From positions 8,611,485-8,675,484 of the forward strand of contig OY986968.1 in the NCBI GenBank assembly GCA_963920575.1: a stretch of 64,000 nucleotides of DNA. The letters run 5' to 3'. Position 1 is the stretch's first letter; each line of letters starts with the position of its first letter. Below, piece after piece: positions 55,386-64,000 of this stretch. The translations under genes were made by a program, and so were the position numbers. Below the pieces are notes generated by a model. It had not been told where the DNA came from, made no database searches, and worked only from the letters and a program-made list of their open reading frames with translations. This stretch comes from Narthecium ossifragum. Lineage: Eukaryota > Streptophyta > Magnoliopsida > Dioscoreales > Nartheciaceae.

Positions 55386-56695
55386 CAATTTTAGATGGTC
55401 AATTTTTCAAATTTTATGTGCAATTTTGTTGCGTAAATTGTATTTTGATTAAAAAAAATCTACATTTCTAGCTCTCGGCTCGGATCTGAGTTCAAGTCTA
55501 GATTGCTGGATCTAGGTATGATCGGATTAAGCTCACAGATCAAGTCAGAACCAATTTGGTGGAGTATATCGAGTCTGATCAGATTTGTTCTGCGCGACTG
55601 CTTGGATCTACTCAAATCTCGATCGCATGGCTGAGAGTCGTTGGGTCCAGATTGAGTGGTTGAAGATGGCAGAAGGTCGGTCGGATGGCTGGGAATGGCT
55701 GGAGCCCGATCGCCGGCAAGGAGAGACGTACGGTCATCGGCATTGGTGGGGATGTTGTCATGATGGCCTAAGGACTTGATCCCCTGAGTTAAATCGCCGG
55801 CGACATAGTCGTAGGCGGTGGAACTAAGGTGGCGGCGCCGGCGGGTCTTGAAGGGAGGAAGGTGGGCGTCGTTGCCGAATCTGAGATGGAGATGGAGATG
55901 AAGGAGAAGAGATCAGGAGGGTTAGGGGTTTCCGAATCTAACTATTGTGGAGTACGACGAGGGCAGAGGTGGTGGTTCTCGGCGGTGGTGGCGCCGGGTT
56001 GCAGCAGGGGAGCTCGAGGAGGTGGAGGCAAGGACAACGGATGCGTTGGCGTTGGAGGGAGGAGCTCGGGGTGGGGTTCGTGGGTGATGAGGGTCGCCGG
56101 GGTTCTGGGCAATGCTGGACGAGATCGAGGTGGCGCCGGAGCTTGCTGACGGCCGCTAGAGAAGAGAGGGGTGAGAGGAGAGAGAAAAGGATGGAAAAAA
56201 GAAAAAAAAAGAAGTAAAAATGGTATTTACTTGGGACTAATAGCAAATATCATGAGCTATGGACAAATGCCACCCCTATTTTGGGAATGTGGCCAAATTC
56301 CTCCTATATTCAACATGTTTTTCACACTAGGTTTTTTGGCTTTAACTTGTAATTTGGTTTCTTTCTGTGCAGGCAATTTGCATCCCTAGATGCTTGGAGG
56401 CAAAATTTGGACCAAAAAGATTACTTTCCCTTCATATTTATATTTTCTCTATACAAAAAAGAGGTAGCAAATACCCTCATGCAACCATATCGTTTTCAAA
56501 CTCAATACCAGACCTGTCTCACACAAGTGGTAGAAAAAATTGAGCCTTCTACCGTCCTACGGTTAGGAAATTAATCCCAAAATCTCACACACAAAAGGTC
56601 ACAAATCTTAATCACTATGCGATTCGAGAAGTAACAAAACCTTGCAAGTAAATCCTTGATGTAGCGATTAGGAGCATGTGATCACCGGTGTGGAG
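55386..56695. other. Intergenic, GC-rich part without recognisable gene
   Basis: 55,600-56,200 is G-rich with frames on both strands (GGGAGLQQGSSRR type) but no domain. 56,460-56,640 on the minus strand resembles the SINE at 39.1 kb (TAGTGATTAAG and GAGATTTTGGGATTAAT boxes), weakly supported. Confidence 0.35.
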
Positions 56696-56917
56696 TAGGG
56701 GTGGCAATCCGGGTCATGACCCGTGAGCCCGACCCGACCTGACTCGAGATAAACGGGTTTGGTTTTGGTGTAATCGGGTCCAAGTTGACCCGTGAATAAA
56801 TGGGTCGGGTCGGGTTGACCCGTATCAGGTCGGGTTGACCCGCGGGTTAGACGGGTCAACCTGTTTACCCGTTTAAGCATCCCCCGTCGCTAATCACATC
56901 TCCCCCTGTGTCGCGAC

Positions 56918-57681
56918 TGTTGACTTTTCCTCTCATGAGGATGACGGCAGCAAGTAAAGGATCGATCCTTCCAGCCTTGTAGGATCGATCTTCCTTTGCA
57001 CTTTATCAGAGGATCGATCTTCCTTTGCACTTTATCAGAGGATCGATCCTTCTCTCCAAGAGGGATCAATCCTACGTTGCAAACAAAGGAGACAGAGAAC
57101 ACCTATTTGTAAAGGTCGATGTATGATCGATCTTAGGATCGATCCTCTTCGGGATGCTGAGATTTTGAGGACGCTCGGTACAAAGGATCGATCTCTCCTA
57201 TATAGTAGGATCGATCCTCCTCGGGAATTCTGGAATCCCTCGATCTCGAGCATACAAGGATCGATCTTTCCCTTTCAGTTGGATCGATCCTTCCCTATTG
57301 GATGGGCAAATCCGATGGCTCAGACCTAATCCGGATTTGTACTCTTTGGAGGCTCTAAATAGAGTGCTTCTAGGGTTTCTTTTGTGTGGTAGAGATGTTA
57401 TTGAGAGGATTGTGAGATGTGTGAGAGTAGGCAACCCTAGAGAGAGATCTCTTTGTCTCTGTTAGGGTTTGGGTTTTGTAATCTCTCTCTCATAGTGAAG
57501 ATTTCCTCTGCTGCCCGTGGTTTTTTCCCTTCCAGTTGTTGCTGGTAGGTTTTTCCACGTAAATCCTTGTCTCCACTTTTTCTTTTTCTCTGTGGTTTGG
57601 TTTGTTTCTCTTCCGCTGCGACATCCCCGTATCTATCTGATGTATCTCCGGCATTGCCGGGACCCCTCAGATTCCCCAACA
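56918..57681 (+). mobile_element. Copia 5' LTR
   Basis: Starts TGTTGACTTTTCC and ends CCCCAACA. It carries five perfect GGATCGATCC palindromes and several GGATCGATCT (56,959-57,291), then GGCTCAGACCTAATCCGG (57,317-57,334) and TCTAAATA (57,354) in place of the TATA box. Confidence 0.8.
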
Positions 57682-57792
57682 AATGGTATCAGAGCCTAGG
57701 TTCCGAGATTAGGGGCATTAAAATCCCTGATCAAGATTCTAAGTCCCTAATCAAGATCTAAAGCATCTGGGTTGGATTCTGGTAGAAGCGAG

Positions 57793-58563
57793 ATGGACGC
57801 CAATGTTATACGGATGATTCTACTGAACGGGAACAACTGGAACCTATAGAAGACAAAGATGGAGGATCTTTTATTCTGTAGGGATCTCTACGAGCCTCTG
57901 CATGGGATAGAAAAGAAGCCTAAAGAGATGGAAGAAGGAGAATGGAACAAGCTTGACAGGAAGGCCTTGGCAACTATCCGACAGTGTTTGGAAGATTGCG
58001 TCTACCACCACGTGTCGACGACGACGACAACCAAAGATCTTTGGGACAAGCTTCACGAGCTTTACGAGAGAAAGTCTATTGGAAACAAAAGTTTCTTGAT
58101 CCGACGGCTTGTGAATCTGAATTACCAGGATGGAGGGTCGATAGTCGAGCACCTGAATGAGTTCCAGAGCATCGTCAATCAACTTGCTACCATGAAGATG
58201 GTTTTGGATGACAACCTGAAGGCATCACTCCTGCTTAGTTCTTTGTCAGATTCTTGGGAGAGCCTGGTAGTATCGCTCAGCAACTCAGCGTCTGACGGAG
58301 CAGTATCTCTGAGCCAAGTTACAGGCTGTTTGCTGAACGAAGAGACCAGACGGAAGGCTGCTGGAGCAAGGCAGATAGATTCAGAGTCTATGGTGGCAGT
58401 GAACCAAGGCAGAAGAAAAAGTGTCACTTGCTATTACTGTGGCAAAGCAGGCCATGTAAAGAAGCAGTGCAAGAAGTATAAGAAGGACATCAGAGATGGC
58501 AAGGTTGATGATGGTGAAGATGAGAGCACCGTGAACGTCACGCTAGACCCAGATGTCTGGTGA
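57793..58563 (+). pseudogene. Copia gag with premature stop
   Basis: The natural start is ATG 57,793, but the frame meets TAG at 57,847-57,849, where related gag proteins usually have Trp before KTKMEDLL; a single G-to-A change would explain it. The rest, 57,859-58,563 (234 residues from an internal Met), is open. It has the UBN2-type gag region (LWDKLHELYERKSIGNKSFL, LVNLNYQDGGSIVEHLNEFQ) and one CCHC knuckle (CYYCGKAGHVKKQC) near residue 195. Gag packages element RNA in virus-like particles. The frame ends TGA in front of non-coding sequence, with no pol. Confidence 0.8.
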
Positions 58564-58959
58564 CGGGGGAGCTTCCGTGCTAGGAGCACGAGGAGGTGTA
58601 TCCAGTCGATCGAAGCGACCGAGGATATCTGAGTTACAAGCCCGGGATGTACTGTGACTTGAAGGCAAGAAAGCAACCGAGAAGATCAATACTTGACGGT
58701 GACATCCAAGTTTTTGGTGAACAGTTCTCGATGATGGTCATCTGAATCCGATGGGAGATCCGGAGTTCAATGGTAGATTTGAGGTTGATGGTGTTATCCA
58801 ACTTCGACGGCAACATAAAAGTGGCTAACTGGCAGCACTGGAGGTGGCATGACGGCGGCGCAATCCAAATTCGATGGCAATCCGAGTTTGATGGAGTTTC
58901 CGAGCTTGATGGAGTATCCAGGTTCGACGGTTTATCCTCATGTGTCGGACGGGGGAGTT

Positions 58960-59600
58960 TGTTGACTTTTCCTCCCATGAGGATGACGGCAGCAAGGAAA
59001 GGATTGATCCTTCCAGCCATGCAGGATCGATCTTCCTTTGCACTTTATCATAGGATCAATCCTTCTCTCCAAGAGGGATCGATCCTACGTTGCAAACAAA
59101 AGAGACAGAGAACATCTATTTGTAAAGGTCGATGTAGGATCGATCTTAGGATGAATCCTCTTCGGAATGCTGAGATTTTGAGGACGCTCGGTACAAAGGA
59201 TCGATCTCTCCTATATAGTAGGATCGATCCTCCTCGGGAATTCTGGAATCCCTCGATCTCGAGCATACAAGGATCGATCTTTCCCTTTCAGTAGAATCGA
59301 TCCTTCCCTATTGAATGGGCAAATCCGATGGCTCAGATCTAATCTGGATTTGTACTCTGTGGAGGCTATAAATAGAGTGCTTCTAGGGTTTCTTTTGTGT
59401 GGTAGAGATGTTATTGAGAGGATTGTGAGAGGTGTGAGAGTAGGCAACCCTAGAGAGCCTTCCAGTTGTTGCTGGTAGGTTTTTCCACGTAAATCCTTGT
59501 CTCCACTTTTTCCTTTTCTTTGTGATTTGGTTTGTTTCTCTTCCGCTGTGACATCCCCGTATCTATCTGGCGTATCTCCGGCATCGCCGGGACCCCTCAG
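58960..59600 (+). mobile_element. Copia 3' LTR, truncated
   Basis: Matches the 5' LTR except for an internal loss and the missing end. It keeps the palindromes, GGCTCAGATCTAATCTGG (59,330-59,347) and an intact TATAAATA at 59,367, 19 bases further on. Confidence 0.8.
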
Positions 59601-59618
59601 ACAAGCCATCCCCATATC

Positions 59619-59654
<36 letters not shown>

Positions 59655-59689
59655 AGCAGTGACACCACCAATGGAGCTCAGCTTTTTTA

Positions 59690-59880
59690 TAAGACGACAG
59701 TGACTCGCGCAAGCCCATCTACATTGCGATCCGTGGGACCATCTACGATGTCTCCACTGGGAAGGGCTTCTACGGACCCGGTGGCGACTACGCGCTGTTC
59801 ACCAGCCACAAGGCCAGCCGTGCTCTCGCCAAGATGAGCAAGAGCTAGGAGGACGTCAAGCCATGCTATGCGAATCGCAT
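59690..59880 (+). pseudogene. Captured fragment of a membrane steroid-binding (MAPR) protein gene
   Basis: From 59,697 the frame reads [20 protein letters not shown], then [20 protein letters not shown] and [10 protein letters not shown], a stop, then EDVKP. This is the cytochrome b5-like heme/steroid-binding core of MAPR/MSBP proteins (YDVS, FYGPGGx[13 protein letters not shown]). It has no start or flanking exons, and a TAG interrupts it. GC content is far above its surroundings, as expected for a piece of coding sequence carried by a transposon. Confidence 0.75.
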
Positions 59881-59983
59881 CTCCCCATGTGTCGTGAGAT
59901 CCCCCTCTCGTTCTCCCCGATCTCCCCTCCCCTTGTGTCACATGATCTCCCTGATCTCCCCCTGTCGCCTGATCTCCCCGATT

Positions 59984-60330
59984 CATGGCTGGACGCTGAG
60001 CTCCTTGGTGGGAGCCTACCTGGACGTGGCCTTGGCCTACCTCTTCCTCTGCGGATCCACCCTCGCCTACCTCGTCGCCAAGTTCCCCGCTCTCTTTGGC
60101 CTTGCCCTCCCTTGCTCCTGCCAGCACGCCCTCTTCTCCCACGTCTCTTGCCTCCAGCGCCTCCTCATCGACCGCCCCCTTGCCAGCTCAGGGAGAGGGC
60201 CACTCCTCGAGGACGACAGTCAACAACAAGGGGGACGACGTCGCGGCTACGGATCTTGCCGAGAAGTGGTCGGGAAGAGGCCGGAAGAATCTCGAGTACC
60301 CGAATCTGGAGTCGGATGAGGTCGGGGAGG
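59984..60330 (+). pseudogene. Second captured coding fragment, identity uncertain
   Basis: One frame reads LVGAYLDVALAYLFLCGSTL followed by AYLVAKFPALFGLALPCSC and CLQRLLIDRP, a hydrophobic helix plus Cys-rich turn that looks like the start of a real membrane protein, perhaps of the plant GTD-binding (DUF593) type; this is a guess. The GC-rich DNA downstream gives overlapping frames and no other match. It is probably a captured exon. Confidence 0.4.
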
Positions 60331-60777
60331 GCGGAGGTGGCGGTGTTGAGTGGTGATGGCGTCGGATCCAAGAGAGAGAAGGAGCTCAGGCGAGTTTCTG
60401 ACAAGGAGAGCGGTCGGGCGAAGAGACTACGGTGGTAGGCGAGACGTGAGGAGGTCCATCGAAGCTAGGGCTTCGCTTGAGTGGTGGTTGTCGGGTTTAG
60501 AGAGAGGAGGGTTTGTGAAGGAGGACGCCTGGAGGATAAGGAAGATGGAGATGAGAAGAGGGGAGAGTAGGAGATAGTGTCGGACCTAGACCCGGATCCG
60601 ACCCGTTTAATAAACGGGTTAAGTGAGTCGGATCAGGTTGACCCGTTTATAAATGGATGAGGTTCAGGTTGATAAACATGACCCATTTATTAAACGGGTC
60701 GGATTTGAGTTTGGCCTTTATTAAACGGATCAGTACCCGACCCGACCTCGACCCGCGAACCCAAATTGCCACCCCTA

Positions 60778-63700
60778 GGGTGGAGGTAGGAATAATTTAC
60801 AATTATTAGTTCAAGCCCAGTAATAGGTGCGACTAATCAAAACTAATAATATAAAAGTCCCTGAAACCAGACAATAATACATGACACTCAGATATGCAAC
60901 AGTCATAGAACAAATATAGCTTCTATTACTCTTATTATTACAGGCCAAATCTGCAATTTCCACCAGCTTCCAGCCTCCCACATGGAATGAACACCATCGG
61001 TGTTTCTCTGAAGAGCGAAATTCTCGGAATGTATTGCTAAATAATGCTGCAGCCAATAAATCACCAACCAAATTCTGAACATATATACATAAATGACGCT
61101 GCAGCCGATGAATCACCAAACATCAGCCCCTTTTGTTGCCCCAACAATGATGGCAATCGCAAGCAAAGAAGCCTGTCCATTTAAAGAATCAAATTATACA
61201 TCAACATATCCATCGCTCAAAAGATAGCACAGGAGCAATTCATAGCAAGAAGTGTGGCTTGCAGACCAGTACCACGATATTTGAAGAAATACCGACATAG
61301 CAATCAACGAGGAAATTCTACAACTCACTTGGAAAACTAAACTGCAATATACTTGATTCGAGGTCCACACCAAATGCTACAATCAATAAGAGTATAAGCA
61401 ATCGCCAAAGTCAGGTGTAATTTATTGATCCAAGCATATCTTTGTGCTATCCAGGACCAAAAGTTCGCCCATTTGATCTACCAGCAAGGTTAATGGACAT
61501 CATCAGCTTGAATAGCACTATATTGGGCATACCCAATAGTGATATACTCAGGTGGGCTTTATCTATCCAAGTTGTTATCCTTTGGGTGAACAGGGCCTTC
61601 CACCGGAGTCCATTCCATTGTGAAGTATGATAGAAAGTAAATTGAGATGCGAGCGACACAACATTACACAATATACTATGTTTCAATGACCATAAAGGAT
61701 CGACCAAACTTAAGGCTGGCTATATTCATCCGATTCTATCACTATACCACCTGCATCCAATACAAGGTCTGATACCCTGGCAGCTCAAATTCAATAGCAC
61801 ATGATTTTCTCATCGAGTTTTCATTAGAGCGAAATAAGCACCAAAACGAGTGGCTTGATGAATAAATCAAGCGTCCATAACTTTGGAGCTCATTTTCTTC
61901 TCTAAATTACGAGGTGAAGTGACTTTTTTTCTTTATGAACAAATTTGAACTAATTGCATCCCTCTCCTCTATCCATTTAAAGATTCAAGGGGCGGTCTGG
62001 AAAGATTGTTCTTGGGTTCTCATAAAAGAAAGGAGTAAAGACTCCAATCCTAATTTTCTCCAATAAGCTTCATTCACCAATTAAGTTTATATAATTCAGC
62101 AATCAAAATAAAGTGGATTGAAGGAACTTTTTGTTCCCTCATTAGATCATATAAGATTCTTGCAATGAAAATTTGATTGATCGAAGAATGACTTTGATTA
62201 AGAAGGGAACCACTCAACTACCAATCACAAGGTTCATGCACCCTTCCATTCTCCTTGCCACCAACTCCAAACGTTCTGTTCACTATTAGTTTCTGGTTAG
62301 TAAATTTTCTTACAAGCTAATTAAGGCAATATGGAAATGATGAACCAAAGTTTTCAATAATATTGTCCTTCAAGCTTACTAAAACCAAATCTTAGAATTG
62401 AATTTCAATTATTTACCAAGTTTTTAATTTTGTGGCTGTATATGGACATTAATTATTGGCTTTGTTTCCTACAAAATGGCAAGTGCAAATGTGCTATACA
62501 TGGAAACTATGAAACCAATACTAAAATACCAATTTCTGTGCAACTATTATTCTTTGCAGCTCATCGATGATCTCCATCAAGTTTAAGACTATTGGCATTG
62601 TATTTTGGAAATCTCAGAGCAAGCCCATAGATTACTGTACCACTCATCACAGCACGACAAGTGTCAGCACAAACCTACCAGTCACAAACACAAAGCAAGC
62701 AAGTGGCACAGCAAACCGTGGCCCAAAAGTCAAATAACGTACATTATAGCAAACTAGCCTCAATGTGTCTAGCCTTAAACAGTTTCTTAGAAAAGAACCT
62801 CTAAATCACCAAAACTTAAATATCTCTGTTCAACCCCCTTCATAGAGATTTTGAGCAATTCTACTCTCTGAATTGGGGACAATGCAGCATCCGGGCCTTT
62901 TATAGTATTAGATTGTATCGAGCCCTGATGCAATAAACCAAACACTCACACTGTTACGAGTGTTTAACTCGTAAGCACGGGTACCAGGTCTTTGACCTGG
63001 TCTATGTAGATTGGGTGCTAGCTCAATTGTGAAATTAGGCTAGAGGAGAGAAATTAGGCTAGACCAAGTAAGAATCGGGCTCAGATGCACCTGGATCGGA
63101 TCTGGTTTGATAGGATTGGTTCGGATCTGACCTGGTTGATTGGCTGAAAATGGTCCTGACTTCATCTGGATTGCTGGATTGGAGCTAGCTGAGTCTAATT
63201 GTGTCTGGCTTGGCTGGGACTTGATTTAGTCAAATCTGGATTGTTGGGCTGGACCTGATTAAATCAGGTTGGCTGAGTCAACCCAGACCTGGCACAGAGT
63301 TGGCTTGGGAGGGGGTTATAGCAGAGCAGAAGGCTGCTGGAGTTGGATCGCCATCAAGGGGGCTCGTCGGACGTCGGCACGCATGTAGGAGAGGTCATGG
63401 GAGGTCTGGGAAGATCGATCCAAGAGGCGGCAGAGATGGCGGATCCGGCAAGGGAGTTCCTGAGGCCTCGAGGAAGTCCTCAAGTGCTTAGATCGGCGGC
63501 CGAGGGTGACGGCGGCAGTGGTTTGGGTGGACGCCAGAGGCGGCGCGGGTCGCTAGGGAGTAGGAGGTTGGGGTCGTGGGAGCAAGACGGGGGGTGTTGG
63601 GAGTGTTGGATGGCGATGGGGATGGCCGGAGAAGGGAGGATGAAGGCTAGGTTCAATGGAGGTAGGGTTTGGGGAGAGAGAGGAGGAAGAAGACGATGAC

Positions 63701-64000
63701 ATGGCAGGATGTGGTGATGTAGCAGCGAGGTGGCGATGACATGGATGAGAGAGAAAACAGCGAGGAGAGAGAAAGTGGGTTTGGCGAGAAGGCATGGGCT
63801 GCGGTAAGGTGGTGATGATACCGCAAGGTGAAGGCGGATGGGTGGAAGAGAAAGAGAGGTGAAGGTGAAGGTGGAAGGCACTCTGAACAACACCGCAGGA
63901 CCCGAAGATCCAACCCAATCTTCAACACACACTGGTGATGAAGCCCAATGATCCCTATTGTTATTGATTGAAGATGATGAAAAGAGTACATGACTAGAAC
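60778..64000. other. Intergenic, no gene recognised
   Basis: 60,780-62,900 is AT-rich; GCTGCAGCC(A/G)AT(A/G)AATCACCAA occurs twice about 50 bp apart (61,048 and 61,098). 63,050-63,300 is rich in CTGGATCGGATCTGG-type phrases. 63,300-63,900 is G-rich with frames on both strands and no domain. Confidence 0.35.

Larger units (their letters stand above)
56918..59600 (+). mobile_element. Gag-only copia retrotransposon (TR-GAG type)
   Basis: 5' LTR 56,918-57,681, primer site TGGTATCAGAGC at 57,684, gag, G-rich tract ACGGGGGAG before the 3' LTR at 58,960. There is no protease, integrase or RT, so it relied on another copia element. The 3' LTR lacks about 92 bp found in the 5' LTR (from about 57,450) and its last ten or so bases. 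No matching target duplication was found, so the right edge may be deleted. Confidence 0.8.
56696..60777. mobile_element. hAT-type MITE split by nested insertions
   Basis: The left end TAGGGGTGGCAATCCGGGT at 56,696 and right end AATTGCCACCCCTA at 60,777 match the ends of the MITE at 47,716. Flanks GTGTGGAG and GGGTGGAG differ at one of 8 bases. MITE arms are 56,696 to about 56,876 and about 60,585 to 60,777. Between them lie a copia element and captured gene pieces. Confidence 0.75.

Noticed and set aside
60165..60577. Several GC-rich frames on both strands
   Set aside because: No recognisable domain beyond the captured fragment at 59,984-60,330.
63300..63991. Opposed frames of 63-150 residues at the right edge
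   Set aside because: They overlap on both strands in low-complexity G/A-rich DNA with no domain, and may be cut by the window edge.

Overview
This window is nuclear DNA of a flowering plant. Plant-type telomere repeats, Ty3/gypsy (Athila/Tat type) and copia elements, an endogenous caulimovirid, a plant tRNA-Glu sequence and a few single-copy plant genes all point that way. A monocot is plausible, but the sequence does not fix the lineage. Most of the window is transposon, usually nested. Host genes sit in one gene island at about 28-45 kb.

Layout. 1-6.8 kb: right part of a plus-strand Ty3/gypsy element (integrase end, third ORF, 3' LTR). About 8-17.4 kb: a decayed minus-strand gypsy relative carrying an acidic, repeat-rich ORF and interrupted by a minus-strand solo LTR (11,186-13,490, perfect 5-bp target duplication). 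17.4-17.6 kb: a broken RING-H2 gene fragment. 17.9-27.6 kb: a scrambled endogenous pararetrovirus, with movement protein, ORF2 and capsid/protease on the minus strand, reverse transcriptase/RNase H and a distal ORF on the plus strand, three near-identical promoter copies, an internal telomere tract, and a tRNA-Glu copy beside the primer-binding site. 28.0-28.8 kb: intact RING-H2 gene. 29.6-36.4 kb: a spliced HARBI1-like (DUF8040) gene without the nuclease domain, with a SIN3-like pseudogene in its 5.2-kb intron. 42.5-43.1 kb: OSTC-like oligosaccharyltransferase subunit, minus. 44.1-45.4 kb: two-exon class 3 lipase-like gene, minus. 45.97-53.5 kb: three generations of one LTR family inserted into each other, plus a hAT MITE with a perfect 8-bp duplication. 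53.5-56.2 kb: two tandem-repeat arrays. 56.7-60.8 kb: a second hAT MITE split by a gag-only copia element and captured gene fragments. 60.8-64 kb: no gene recognised.

Two signals stand out. First, the tRNA-Glu copy has exact mature ends, a 3' CCA that nuclear genes do not encode, and a change at the universally conserved A58, a position that is usually methylated. It lies five bases from the viral primer-binding site and looks like a reverse-transcribed mature tRNA. Second, a gypsy LTR and a copia LTR share one promoter cassette: arrays of the palindrome GGATCGATCC, then an 18-bp block, then a TATA box 19 bases further on. Related palindrome arrays occur in other elements of the window.
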